A program made the position numbers and the translations under genes. Below are positions 9,769-19,548 of a DNA stretch of 64,000 nucleotides, one piece after another (the first letter of the stretch is position 1; each line of letters starts with the position of its first letter). The notes under the pieces were generated by a model, which was not told the DNA's origin, ran no database searches, and worked only from the letters and a program-made list of their open reading frames with translations. This DNA comes from an uncultured Myxococcales bacterium (lineage in GTDB: Bacteria > Myxococcota_A > UBA9042 > DTJE01): contig CAINDP010000044.1 in the NCBI GenBank assembly GCA_903847405.1, forward strand, positions 20,459 to 84,458, written 5' to 3'.

Positions 9769-10760
9769 CAGTCCACCGCCTCCCGCCGGGGCTTCAGCGA
9801 TTCCCAGTCGACGGTCCCCATGCCGGCGGCGGAGGCCATGCCCAGCCAGGGAAGGTCGCCCGCGACACGGCCCAGCAGCGTCGCCCCGAAGGCGTCCGCG
9901 GCGACCTGGTCCAGCGAGGCGATCAGGGTGTTGCGGATTTCCACGTCGTCGAGGGCCCCGCCGGTCGGACCGTTGCGGCGCATCACGGCGGTTCCGTCCA
10001 GGATCACGAGGGTGGGGCGAACCATCACCGCCAGGTCCCGGATGATTTCGCTGATGCGCTGGTGGAACAGGTTGCGCCGGCCACCCAGCAGCCCGTACCA
10101 GTTCTTCAAGGCCATCGTCGCGCCGCTGCGGGAGTGGTCCTTCACCGGGCAGATGCCGATCACGCGGTCGATGCCGTCGAAGGGTTCCGCGAGGATCGGC
10201 CAGTCCCGGATCAGCGTGGACCCGGGCAGCGACAGGGACCGGAACAGGGACTCCCGGGGAAGGACGACGGTCGCGCCCGCCTGCTCGGCCGCCTCGGCGA
10301 TGCCCGACAGGCGGAACGAGGTGGCGGGATCCCCGACCGGGTTGTCGGTGACGATCACGGAGCGGGCCCCGGCGCCCAGGCACAACCGGACCATCGCCCC
10401 GACCAGGTCGGGGTGCGTGGTGGCGCACAGGTCCGGAGGTGTCGCGAATCCCGCGTTGGGCTTCAGGAGGACACGATCGCCCGGCCGGATGAAGCGGCCG
10501 ATCCCCCCCAGGGCGTCGATGGAGCGCTCCAGCGTCCGTCGCCGATCCCGCCCGGTGATGATGGCCAGGCGGGGACCGTCGTCCCGCAGGGACCAGTCCG
10601 GAAGGGGAGGGCCGGAGGCGGTCGACGCCGTGACACCGGTCGGGGCGCTGGTGTCGTGGAGGGCCAGCCCCGCCGTGCCGGCCAGGGCCAGGGTCGCACC
10701 GGCCCGCGCTGCGCGGATCAGGAACTCGCGGCGGGAACCTTCGTCCGAACCTGCCTTCAC
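9768..10760 (-). CDS. DUF362 domain protein, Tat-exported
   Basis: GTG start: MKAGSDEGSRREFLIRAARAGATLALAGTAGLA (Tat); DRVLLKPNAGFATPPDLCATTHPDLVGAMVRLCLGAGARSVIVTDNP is DUF362-like. Confidence 0.85.
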   Translation of the reverse strand: MKAGSDEGSRREFLIRAARAGATLALAGTAGLALHDTSAPTGVTASTASGPPLPDWSLRDDGPRLAIITGRDRRRTLERSIDALGGIGRFIRPGDRVLLKPNAGFATPPDLCATTHPDLVGAMVRLCLGAGARSVIVTDNPVGDPATSFRLSGIAEAAEQAGATVVLPRESLFRSLSLPGSTLIRDWPILAEPFDGIDRVIGICPVKDHSRSGATMALKNWYGLLGGRRNLFHQRISEIIRDLAVMVRPTLVILDGTAVMRRNGPTGGALDDVEIRNTLIASLDQVAADAFGATLLGRVAGDLPWLGMASAAGMGTVDWESLKPRREAVD

Positions 10761-11743
10761 GGGTCTACCTCGGGACGATCCGCCTGGAGGGTCGTCCACA
10801 GGGATGCGGCCAGGGCATCGGCGACCGGCCGCGAATCCGCCTCGTGGATGCCGGCCACCAACGTCCCCCGCGCGAACGCGATTTCCGTCCAGCCTGCCGC
10901 GTCCAGTGCCCAGGCGCCGGGGATGCCGGCCGGGGCCGGGACCGCAGCGGCCCCCTGCGCCACCAGGGCGTCGCGCCAGGTTGCTGCGAGCGCTGCGGCC
11001 TCCTCGGGCGTTCCCCGGGAGCACACGAAGGCCGTGGCCTCCTTGTCCTGGATCCGGTAGCGTGCGATGTGGACCCGGTCGAATCCGTCCAGGCCGAAGG
11101 CGCTGGTGGCCAGAAGCGCCTCGGTCCCGGCCACACGGCCCTCCACCGGCAGCAGTTCCCCCTGGGCGGCCGCGGCTCCGTCCCCGGTGTTGGCCGCCGC
11201 GAACGCCCCGGCGAAGGACCGTGCCAGCGCCAGCGCGGACGTGCCGCCCCGGGCCGCCAGGACTTCCAGGTAGAACCTGCCCGTGGCAACGAACAGGCCG
11301 TTCGACACGGCGTACGAGTGGCGGCCGATCAAGGCGTCGGGTGCCCCGGCGCGGCGCTGCTGGGACCAGGCGGAGTAGGCGTTCTGCGGGGACCCGAGGT
11401 CGTACACGCACGCTTCGACGACGTCGGGATCGCCCACCGCGGCGGCGAACCGGCGACACCGCAGGCCCTGGAACCCCGCGGCGAGGTAGAGGTCCGCCCG
11501 GCCGTCGATCTTGTCGGACAGGGTCGTGGCGTCGAAGCGCTCCTGCGGGGATGCGGCAATGGCGCCCGACGGCAGCGCCAGGGCGTCGCCCGGACCGGAA
11601 GGCGCGCCCGGTACGAGTCCCAGGCGGAACCGTTCCGGATCGTACCGGTACTGCTGCAGGAACAGCGCGGTGCCGATTGCGACCAGGGCCAGCAGGATGG
11701 CCAGACCCACCCGTGTCTGGATCGCCGAGGAGGGATGCTTCAC
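10757..11743 (-). CDS. DUF6599-like membrane-anchored protein
   Basis: GTG start MKHPSSAIQTRVGLAILLALVAIGTALFLQQY; FDATTLSDKIDGRADLYLAAGFQGLRCRRFA...ACVYDLGSPQNAYSAWS resembles DUF6599. GTGA overlaps with both neighbours. Confidence 0.72.
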   Translation of the reverse strand: MKHPSSAIQTRVGLAILLALVAIGTALFLQQYRYDPERFRLGLVPGAPSGPGDALALPSGAIAASPQERFDATTLSDKIDGRADLYLAAGFQGLRCRRFAAAVGDPDVVEACVYDLGSPQNAYSAWSQQRRAGAPDALIGRHSYAVSNGLFVATGRFYLEVLAARGGTSALALARSFAGAFAAANTGDGAAAAQGELLPVEGRVAGTEALLATSAFGLDGFDRVHIARYRIQDKEATAFVCSRGTPEEAAALAATWRDALVAQGAAAVPAPAGIPGAWALDAAGWTEIAFARGTLVAGIHEADSRPVADALAASLWTTLQADRPEVDP

Positions 11744-12585
11744 GGCGCAACCACCCGCCCCGGTGCCCCGTTCGCCCCGGCGACGGTATGGCAGTTGGCG
11801 CAGTTCAGGTCGGTCTGTGCCGTGGTCATGTAGCGCGGGGTGCCGGTTCCCGACAGGTGCGCCTTGTAGGGCAGGGCGATGGACCACTCGCCGGTGTCGA
11901 ACCAGAAGTTGCCGGCAGCGTTGGTCGTCTTGGTCCGGATGACCTTGTCGGCCCCCTCGATGACCACCAGCACGTCCTGGACGCCGTTGCAGTCGGTTTC
12001 GTCGTGCAGCGCGCCCATCACGGTGCCCGCGATCATGTAGGACGGCGATTCGTACTTCGTGCTGTGGCAGGTGATGCAGTTGCCGCCGGGGCTCATCTGG
12101 AACCCCTCGCCGTCGGCCTGGGTCCAGTGGCGACCGCTGGTGCAGGTCGGGGTCCAGGCGTTGTCCACGGCGGGAACGTCCGGGACGTCGACCGGGGTGT
12201 CCTCGGAAACCACGGCGCCGCAATCCCGCATGCCCGTGTCGATCCATTCCAGGAACAGGCCCAGGTCCACGTCGGGAATCCTGCCGCTGGGTGGCATCGC
12301 CCCTTTCTGCATGAACCCCTTCGCCGCCGTGGCGGAGGGCGCCGTCGTCGCGTAGGTGTCGAAGTCCGCGCCTGCCGGTGCCCCCTGGCGCGCCGCACCC
12401 GATTTCGCCGAGTCGTGGCAGGAGGCGCAGAAGCGCGCCATCAGCGGTTGGATGTCGTTGCACCACGTGACGCCGGCTGCGGGAAGGTCGAGGGGGCCGA
12501 CGTCGCGGTCCTGCACCGCGTCGATCTTGGTGCCGCAGGACACCGTCGCCAAGAGGATCGCCGCCAGGCCCACGGAGCGGTTCAT
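11740..12585 (-). CDS. c-type cytochrome lipoprotein with three CxxCH motifs
   Basis: Lipobox MNRSVGLAAILLATVSCG; CASCH, CITCH and CANCH; carboxypeptidase-regulatory-like segment between the motifs. Confidence 0.82.
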   Translation of the reverse strand: MNRSVGLAAILLATVSCGTKIDAVQDRDVGPLDLPAAGVTWCNDIQPLMARFCASCHDSAKSGAARQGAPAGADFDTYATTAPSATAAKGFMQKGAMPPSGRIPDVDLGLFLEWIDTGMRDCGAVVSEDTPVDVPDVPAVDNAWTPTCTSGRHWTQADGEGFQMSPGGNCITCHSTKYESPSYMIAGTVMGALHDETDCNGVQDVLVVIEGADKVIRTKTTNAAGNFWFDTGEWSIALPYKAHLSGTGTPRYMTTAQTDLNCANCHTVAGANGAPGRVVAP

Positions 12586-12741
12586 CGTTGTCTCCTGTCG
12601 ACAGTGCCGACGGCCGAAACTTGCGTCGTGGGGATGATAGCCCGATCGGGAGCCGCCGGAAAGTGGCGAACCCCTTGCGAACCCCTTGCCGCCAACCCGC
12701 GGAAGGGCTATTTACGGCGTGTCGCGGGGGAGGGGGCGCTG

Positions 12742-14769
12742 ATGGCGGATCCGGTGGTGCGTATTGCGGGTGACCTGGGGTTCAGTGTCGAAAGCGACGG
12801 GGCGATCGGAGTCTCGCTGACGAACGGCGAACTGGTGGCCTCGGGAATGCAGTTCATCGTGCGCCTGGTCGACGGCCGGTTCCTTCGTCCCGATGCGGGC
12901 GCCTCGGTCGTGGAGGCCCGCGAGGGCCTCGTGAAGACGCGCATCCGGCTGGGCAACGGCGCCCTGGAGGTCCGGGCGGACTGGACGTTCGACGGGGTCC
13001 GGGTGGATGGCACGGCGACGATCCACAACCTGGGCGCCGAGCCCCTGGCGCTGGACCGGGTGCTTCTGTGCACCCTGCCGGACGGCCTGGCGATCGACGG
13101 GGAACCGGCGCGGTGGTCCTTCTACAAGATGGGCTGGAACGTCGCCTCCGCGTCGGGGTTCCTGCCCTTCACCGCGGCCGAATCCCAGTTCTTCATGCGG
13201 CTGCCCTTCCGGTGGCTGCCGTCCTCGGTGCGGCACATGATGTACAACGAGGGGACGTCATTCTCGGACCGGCCCGGCGAGTTCCAGTCCGAGTGGCTGG
13301 GCGCCTTCGCCGGTCCCGGCGGGAAGACCCTGGTCTGCGGGTTCGCGGGTTCGGGCCGCCACTTTTCGCAGGTGGTGGCCTCGGCTCCGGATGCGTTCCT
13401 GCGCCTGGAAGCCCTGATGGACGGCGCGATGCTGCTGCCGGGGGCGGAAAAGGCGCTGGAGCCGATCCTGTTCCTGTCCGCAGACGACCCCGACACGGCG
13501 TTGCAGGGCTACGCCCGGGCCGTGGCCGTCCAGGACGGCGCCCGCGTGAACCCGATCCGCCTGTGGTGCTCGTGGTACTCCGGCTTCTACGATCGGGTCA
13601 CCGAGGAGGCGTTCGTCGAGAACGCGCGCCTGGCCCGGGCGGCCGACGTCCCCGTCGAGTACTTCCAGTTGGACGACGGCTACCAGCGGTGCGTCGGGGA
13701 CTGGCTGATCACGAACGACCGCTTCCCGTCGGGCCTGGCGGCCCTGGCCGCCACGATTGCCGACCTCGGCTTCCAGCCCGGCATCTGGACGGCGCCCTTC
13801 GCCCTGTCGCGGAAGTGCCAGGCCTTCGTCGACCATCCCGACTGGGTCGTCGCCGACCGGCGCGGGCGCCCCGTTCCCGCCGGATTCATCATGGGCAAGT
13901 TCGGTCCCCGGTACTACTACGGCCTGGACACCACGCGCCCCGAAGTGATCGAGTGGATCGAAACCCTGTACCGCACGCTGCGGGCCATGGGGTGGCGGCT
14001 GTTCAAGGTGGACTTCCTGACCGCCGCCTCGGTGCCCGGGGTGCGTCACGATCCGACCGTCACGCGTGCGGAAGCCTATCGTCGGGGCCTGGAAGCGGTC
14101 CGGCGGGGTGTCGGTGACGACGCGCTGCTGCTGTCGGGCATCGGGCCCGTCCTGGGCAACGCGGGCCTGATGGACATCCAGCGCCTGGGCCCCGACACGT
14201 CGTTCGGCGGCGCGTCCTGGCGCAACCGGATGCAGCGCTGGATGAACGATCGCATGACGCCGGGGTTCTACAACAACAGCCTCGGGTCCCTGGCGCGCAG
14301 CTTCACCGACGGCATCCTCTGGAGCGGCGACGGGGACGCGCTGATCCAGCAGGGGGCGCCGGCGGGCGAGGCCCGGACGCAGGCGGCGATCGCGCTGCTG
14401 TGCGGCGGGACCCTGTCCCTGGGCCACGACTACCGCAAGGGACCCTTCGACCTGGAAATCGTGCGCGAACTGGCGGGCCGCACCGGTCCTGCCCGGGTGC
14501 CGGACCGCGTCGCGGGGCCCGTTCCCAGGCAGGTGTTCACCGACGGCCTGTTCGAGGGGCGGCCCGTGCGCTGGCTGGCCCTGGCGAACCTGGACGACAC
14601 GCGGACGGCCGTGGCCCCGCATCCGGAGGCCCTGCCCGGCGGGAATTCCTGCGAGGCCGTGGAAACCGGCACCGGCGCCACGGTCCTTCTGGACCCCGCG
14701 TGCGCACTGGCCGTCGAGGGACGTGGTGTGCGGCTGTTCCGGATCACGCTGCCCGCGCAGGGCGTCTGA
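12742..14769 (+). CDS. GH36 alpha-galactosidase (melibiase-like)
   Basis: 675 aa; VEYFQLDDGYQRCVGDWL, GIWTAPFALS, LFKVDFLTAASVPG, LLSGIGPVLGNAGLMDIQRLGPD typical of GH36. Confidence 0.88.
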   Translation: MADPVVRIAGDLGFSVESDGAIGVSLTNGELVASGMQFIVRLVDGRFLRPDAGASVVEAREGLVKTRIRLGNGALEVRADWTFDGVRVDGTATIHNLGAEPLALDRVLLCTLPDGLAIDGEPARWSFYKMGWNVASASGFLPFTAAESQFFMRLPFRWLPSSVRHMMYNEGTSFSDRPGEFQSEWLGAFAGPGGKTLVCGFAGSGRHFSQVVASAPDAFLRLEALMDGAMLLPGAEKALEPILFLSADDPDTALQGYARAVAVQDGARVNPIRLWCSWYSGFYDRVTEEAFVENARLARAADVPVEYFQLDDGYQRCVGDWLITNDRFPSGLAALAATIADLGFQPGIWTAPFALSRKCQAFVDHPDWVVADRRGRPVPAGFIMGKFGPRYYYGLDTTRPEVIEWIETLYRTLRAMGWRLFKVDFLTAASVPGVRHDPTVTRAEAYRRGLEAVRRGVGDDALLLSGIGPVLGNAGLMDIQRLGPDTSFGGASWRNRMQRWMNDRMTPGFYNNSLGSLARSFTDGILWSGDGDALIQQGAPAGEARTQAAIALLCGGTLSLGHDYRKGPFDLEIVRELAGRTGPARVPDRVAGPVPRQVFTDGLFEGRPVRWLALANLDDTRTAVAPHPEALPGGNSCEAVETGTGATVLLDPACALAVEGRGVRLFRITLPAQGV

Positions 14770-14772
14770 CCG

Positions 14773-15618
14773 CTACTCCCAGGGCACCGTCAGGACCGCT
14801 TCGGACATCCCGGGGGCGTTGGCCCACCGCACGATCCCCTGCCGCGGATGCAGGATCACCTGGGACACCAGGGGCTCGCCCCCCCCGACGTACTCGCCGG
14901 ACAGGGTCACGCGCAGTTCGGCGCAGTCCAGGGTCGCTTCCAGGGGCAGCGGGCACGGGGCGGCGTACGAGATCGCCTGGATGTCCAGCGCCACCTGGAG
15001 ATTCTGCGGCTCCCCGCCGGAGGACGCGACCGTCACCTGCGTGTCGATGTGGTGGGGCGTGCCCATGGGCGCCAGGTCCATCGGGATCACCAGGGGCGTC
15101 GGGAACCACTGCCCCTGGGGCTCCAGGTACAACGGCAGGTGGGTTTCGGATCCCAGCACCGTGATCTTCCACGGCGTTTCGTGATTGAAGTACAGCGCCA
15201 TGGCGTCCTCGGGGATGCCGGCCACCAGCCTGCCGAACAGCAGCCGCGTCCAGGCGCCATTGCCCCCCACGTCGGGCTTCACCTGTCCTTCCTTCAGGCT
15301 GGCCGGGACGTCCGCTTCCGCCTGGTCCAGCGAGAACTTGACGTGGTAGGTGGCCGTGACGCCCGTCATGGCGGTCCAGATCCCGTCCCACGTCACGCCC
15401 GCCCAGTAGGGATGGGGATGGCCCGGGGCGTTCACGTCGATGGCCGGTCCCGGGTCCGGAGCCCCCGGGTCGTCGGTCGCGGCGGGATCGGTCGGGACGT
15501 CGGGCGTGACGGCGATTTCGGCACCCGGGTCCGCGCCCGCGGTGGTGCCGGACGCGCACGACGTCGCAGCGACCAGGCAGAGCAGGGCCATGCACCAACG
15601 GGACTGGACATGCGTCAT
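14773..15618 (-). CDS. putative lipoprotein, function unknown
   Basis: MTHVQSRWCMALLCLVAATSCASG lipobox followed by an acidic/Pro linker VTPDVPTDPAATDDPGAPDPGP. Confidence 0.75.
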   Translation of the reverse strand: MTHVQSRWCMALLCLVAATSCASGTTAGADPGAEIAVTPDVPTDPAATDDPGAPDPGPAIDVNAPGHPHPYWAGVTWDGIWTAMTGVTATYHVKFSLDQAEADVPASLKEGQVKPDVGGNGAWTRLLFGRLVAGIPEDAMALYFNHETPWKITVLGSETHLPLYLEPQGQWFPTPLVIPMDLAPMGTPHHIDTQVTVASSGGEPQNLQVALDIQAISYAAPCPLPLEATLDCAELRVTLSGEYVGGGEPLVSQVILHPRQGIVRWANAPGMSEAVLTVPWE

Positions 15619-15686
15619 CGGGGTCTCCCGGGTCGAGTCGAGGGGGAGTCTACTCCAGGGCGGCGAAAGGGGGGATGGGGGAATTG

Positions 15687-16772
15687 CTACAGGTTCCCGC
15701 GGCGCGCCTGCTCCACCTCGATCGCCTCGAAGAGGGTCTTGAACGAGGTTCCGCCGAAGGTTTCGGCGCCCCGGCGCTCGATCAGTTCCAGGAACAGCGT
15801 CGGGCGGTCGGTCACCGGCCGGGTCCACGCCTGCAGCAGGCAGCCCTTGTCGTCGTGATCCACCAGGATGTTCAGGCGCTCCAGGGTGTCACGGTCCAGG
15901 TGGCATTGGCCGGCCAGTGCGCTGATCCGGTCGTAGTAGCCCTCGGGCACCGGAAGGAATTCCAGGCCGTTTTCCTTCATGGCCGTCGCGGTCTTCACGA
16001 TGTCCCCGGTCGTCAGGGCCAGGTGCTGCACGCCCGCCGTCATGTGGTAGTCCAGGAACTCCTGGACCTGGCTGCGCCGGCTGGCGACGGCAGGCTCGTT
16101 GATCGCGATGCGGATGCGCTGGTCCGGGCTGGTCACGATCTGGCTGTGCAGCGCGGTCCGGTCCGTCTGGACGTCCTTGCCCTCCCAGGTTTCCTGCGTG
16201 TGGAATCCCAGGATGTTTTCGTAGTACTCGACCCAGCGATCCAGTTGCCGGCCCTCGACGTTCACCGTGAAGTGGTCCAGGCCGGTCAGGCCCGAATCGT
16301 AGCCCGGGCGCTTGCGGGATTCGAAGCCGGGCAGGAACGGGCCGTCGTAGCCGCCGCGCGCCACGAAGGAGTGGACCGTGTCGCCGAAGGCCTTGATGGA
16401 CGCGATGCGGACGGTGCCGTGGCTGTCCGACACGGCGCAGGGGCGCTGGACGAAGGTCGCGCCGCGCTTCTCCAGGACCTCGCAGACGCCGTCCAGATCC
16501 TCGACCTCGAAGGCCACATCCTTGACCGAATCGCCGTGCAGCGCCAAAAAGATGACGCGGGGGTCCTCGTGGGTCAAAGGCGACGTGATGACCAGGCGCA
16601 GGTCGCCCCGGGCCAGCGCATACGACGCGGATCCGGGGTTGCCCGTTTCGGGTCCCCGGTAGGCCACGAGGTCCAGGCCCAGGGCCTTCCGGCAGAAGAA
16701 GGACACCAGGCGGGCATTGCCCACGATCAGTTCCACATGGTGCACGCGTCGAATCGGGATGGGATGGGTCAT
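15687..16772 (-). CDS. hpd: 4-hydroxyphenylpyruvate dioxygenase
   Basis: 361 aa; VHHVELIVGN, GLDHFTVNV, VQHLALTTGDI and C-terminal FLELIERRGAETFGGTSFKTLFEAIEVEQARRGNL. Confidence 0.92.
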   Translation of the reverse strand: MTHPIPIRRVHHVELIVGNARLVSFFCRKALGLDLVAYRGPETGNPGSASYALARGDLRLVITSPLTHEDPRVIFLALHGDSVKDVAFEVEDLDGVCEVLEKRGATFVQRPCAVSDSHGTVRIASIKAFGDTVHSFVARGGYDGPFLPGFESRKRPGYDSGLTGLDHFTVNVEGRQLDRWVEYYENILGFHTQETWEGKDVQTDRTALHSQIVTSPDQRIRIAINEPAVASRRSQVQEFLDYHMTAGVQHLALTTGDIVKTATAMKENGLEFLPVPEGYYDRISALAGQCHLDRDTLERLNILVDHDDKGCLLQAWTRPVTDRPTLFLELIERRGAETFGGTSFKTLFEAIEVEQARRGNL

Positions 16773-16844
16773 GGCAACCTCCGTGGTACGTCACGGAGAA
16801 GTTTGGTCCGTATAGCGGCGTTGGCAAGGGGGGGGGCCGGATGT

Positions 16845-17348
16845 CTACAGAACCTTGGCGGCCTTGATGGCGATGACCTGGGACGGGAAGGCCTCGCTGA
16901 CGTTGTTGGAAGTCACGGGAACCGCAGCGATCGCGTCCACGACGTCCATGCCCGCCGTCACGTGCGCGAACACGCAGTAGCCGAACCCGTCCGACGTCGG
17001 GGCCGTGTGGTCCAGGAACGTGTTGTCGATCAGGTTGATGAAGAACTGGGAAGTGGCGCTGTTGACGTCGCTGGTGCGGGCCATGGCCAGGGTGCCGCGC
17101 TTGTTCTTCAGGCCGTTGCCGGCCTCGTTCTGGATCGCCGCCTTGGTGGGCTTCTGGCGCCGGGCGACGTCGAAGCCGCCGCCCTGGGCCATGAAGTTCT
17201 TGATCACCCGGTGGAAGATGGTGCCGTTGTAGTAGCCGGAGTTCACGTACTCCAGGAAGTTCGCGGTCGTGATCGGGGCCTTGTCGGCATCCAGTTCGAT
17301 CGTGATGTTGCCCTTGTTCGTTTCCAGCAGCACCTGCGGATTCGCCAT
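16845..17348 (-). CDS. peptidyl-prolyl cis-trans isomerase, cyclophilin type
   Basis: LLETNKGNITIELDADKAPITTANFLEYVNSGYYNGTIFHRVIKNFMAQGGGF; SATSQFFINL; VFAHVTAGMDVVDAIAAV. Confidence 0.95.
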   Translation of the reverse strand: MANPQVLLETNKGNITIELDADKAPITTANFLEYVNSGYYNGTIFHRVIKNFMAQGGGFDVARRQKPTKAAIQNEAGNGLKNKRGTLAMARTSDVNSATSQFFINLIDNTFLDHTAPTSDGFGYCVFAHVTAGMDVVDAIAAVPVTSNNVSEAFPSQVIAIKAAKVL

Positions 17349-17366
17349 GAGTGTCCTCCTTGTCCT

Positions 17367-19403
17367 CTACTTCCTGAGTTCCTTGACCACCCGGTCCGCG
17401 CCATAGACCTTCTTCAACGTTTCCAGGATGGCGGCCGACGACACGGCCACCGTCCGGTTCACGGACTCATCGAACCAGAACGCGCCGCCCAGGGACTGCA
17501 GGTTCCCGTCGAACACCAGCCCGACCAGTTCCATCTTGCGGTTGAACACCGGGCTGCCGGAGTTCCCGCCGATGATGTCGTTCGTGGTCGCGATGTTGAA
17601 CGGGGTCTTCAGGTCCAGGCGCTTCTTCGCGTCCAGCCACGTCTTCGGCAGGGCGAAGGGGTCCTTGCCCGTGTGGCGTTCAAAGGCCCCCGCGAGGGTC
17701 GTCACCGGATTGACCTTCTTCCCCTTTTCCAGGTAGCCCTTCACCGCGCCGTACGACAGGCGCAGGCTGAACGTCGCGTCGGGGTACGTCTTCTTCCCCA
17801 TGGCCTCGAAGTGGGCCTTCGCGATGATCTCGCTGTTCTTGCGGACGACCGAATCGACCTCGTCGTCGAAGCGCTTGCGCACGGCCCGGGCGTCGGGATC
17901 GACCAGGCGGGCCAGCACAATCATCGGGTCGTCGGACGCGTCCACCGCGGCCTTGCCCCCTTCCCACAGGGCCTTGCGCACGGCCACGTCGGCCAGTTTC
18001 GTGCCGCGCACCGCCGCCGTCGCCAGGCTCTCCGGGGACTCCTTGCCCAGGATGCGTCGGACGGTCGGATCGTCCGCGGTCAACAGTTCACGCAGCTTGG
18101 TCAGGCCGAACGACAGCCACGCCTCCTGGACGTCCGGATAGATGGGCGCCGTGCTGAAGAGGCGCTGGGTCAGCGTGGGCAGGGACGAGTCGGTGTACTC
18201 GCGCAGGCGGGCCTCGTTGGGCTTCTCGCGCTCGGCCGTCCCGCGGACCAGCATGCGCGCGATGCCGAACAGATCGCTGGGGAAGGCGCCGCCGGCCTCC
18301 AGGAGGTAGTAGGCGTCATAGAAGTCCCGGAAGGTCGCTTCCGCACGCGCAATCGCGTCCCAGGCCCCCGCCTTTGCCGGGTCCTGCACGAACAGGCGCA
18401 GGGCACCCTCGTCGTCGACCTTGCGGCCGAACTGGACCGGGTCCAGCAGCGCCCGCCATTCGCCCAGGATCGCCTTGTACGAGTTCTCGACGAAGAACAG
18501 GCTTTCCTGGCTGGTGCGCCGGGCTTCGGGGGACTGCTTGCCGAACTGGGTCAGCATGCCGCGGGCCTCGGCCAGCCGTGCCAGGCGCGCCGGGAAGGCC
18601 ACGTCGCGCAGGAAGGTCAGTTGCGCGATCGTCATCAGGCGCTGTGTGCGGCCGGGGTGGCCCGACACGAAGGTCAGGTCGCCTTCACGAGCGCCCTTCG
18701 GGTCCATCCGGAAGAAGTCCGGCGTCACCGCGGGCTTGCCGTTTTCGTAGACGCGCAGCAGCGACATGTCCAGGTCGTACCGGGGGAACGTGAAGTTGTC
18801 CGGGTCGCCGCCGAAGAAGGCGATGCGGAACTCGGGGGCCGCGACCAGGCGGACGTCCTGGTACCGCTTGTAGCGGTACAGGTGATAGGCGCCGCCGTGG
18901 TACAGGGTGACCACGTCGCAGCGCCACGTGCCGTCCTGGGCGCAGTCGTGCTCGATGCGCGACATCTCGGCCTTCTGTGCCAGGCCGAAGGCCGCGGCAT
19001 CCTTGCCCGCCGTCGCGGCCGTCACGCGGTCGGTGACGTCCTGGATTTCGACCAACTGGTTGATCTCGATTTCCGGGCACTTCGCCTCGTCGCCGATCGC
19101 GGCCGCCACGAAGCCGTTCTCGCTGAGGTCCTTTTCCGCGGTGGACAACTGCTGGATGCACTCGGAAGCACAGTGGTGATTGGTCAGGACCAGGCCGCCG
19201 GCGGACACGAACGAACCGCTGCAGCCGCCGGCCAGCCGGACGGACGCCAGGCGCGCCCGGGTCAGCCATGCGGTGTCGGGCGCGAAGCCGTACTTCGCCT
19301 TGACCGCATCGGACGGAAAATCGTTGTACAGCCACATGCCTTCGTCGGCACGGGCGGGAAGGGCGGTGGCCACCAGGGCCGCGACGATCAGGAAACGCTT
19401 CAT
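17367..19403 (-). CDS. S46 family peptidase (dipeptidyl-peptidase 7-like)
   Basis: Signal MKRFLIVAALVATALPARADEGMWLYNDFP; GSFVSAGGLVLTNHHCASECIQQLS; catalytic Ser IIGGNSGSPVFNRKMELVGLVFDGN. Confidence 0.93.
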   Translation of the reverse strand: MKRFLIVAALVATALPARADEGMWLYNDFPSDAVKAKYGFAPDTAWLTRARLASVRLAGGCSGSFVSAGGLVLTNHHCASECIQQLSTAEKDLSENGFVAAAIGDEAKCPEIEINQLVEIQDVTDRVTAATAGKDAAAFGLAQKAEMSRIEHDCAQDGTWRCDVVTLYHGGAYHLYRYKRYQDVRLVAAPEFRIAFFGGDPDNFTFPRYDLDMSLLRVYENGKPAVTPDFFRMDPKGAREGDLTFVSGHPGRTQRLMTIAQLTFLRDVAFPARLARLAEARGMLTQFGKQSPEARRTSQESLFFVENSYKAILGEWRALLDPVQFGRKVDDEGALRLFVQDPAKAGAWDAIARAEATFRDFYDAYYLLEAGGAFPSDLFGIARMLVRGTAEREKPNEARLREYTDSSLPTLTQRLFSTAPIYPDVQEAWLSFGLTKLRELLTADDPTVRRILGKESPESLATAAVRGTKLADVAVRKALWEGGKAAVDASDDPMIVLARLVDPDARAVRKRFDDEVDSVVRKNSEIIAKAHFEAMGKKTYPDATFSLRLSYGAVKGYLEKGKKVNPVTTLAGAFERHTGKDPFALPKTWLDAKKRLDLKTPFNIATTNDIIGGNSGSPVFNRKMELVGLVFDGNLQSLGGAFWFDESVNRTVAVSSAAILETLKKVYGADRVVKELRK

Positions 19404-19470
19404 CCGGGGATCCTCCAGATTCGGACGGCGGACTCTAGCGCGAGGCCGGGGGTGGGGGCAAGTGTTCCCC

Positions 19471-19548
19471 GGGCGCGGAGGCGCAGGCGATGGGTTTCCG
19501 AAGGAAACTCTCGCCGGAGACGAAGCCGACTCGGGGCGATTCAATGGG
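19471..19548 (+). repeat. dispersed structured repeat copy A (overlaps the stop codon of the 19541-20047 gene)
   Basis: gggcgcggaggcgcaggcgatgggtttccgaaggaaactctcgccggagacgaagccgactcggggcgattcaatgg. Confidence 0.88.

Noticed and set aside
8353-14769. 2138-aa plus-strand ORF
   Set aside because: Only the 12742-14769 portion is a real gene (GH36); the rest is antisense shadow of the redox operon.
16825-16840. Run of 9 G (and similar C/G runs near 26849 and 62010) as possible phase-variation tracts
   Set aside because: Short for phase variation in a very GC-rich genome, and two lie outside coding starts; no supporting context.
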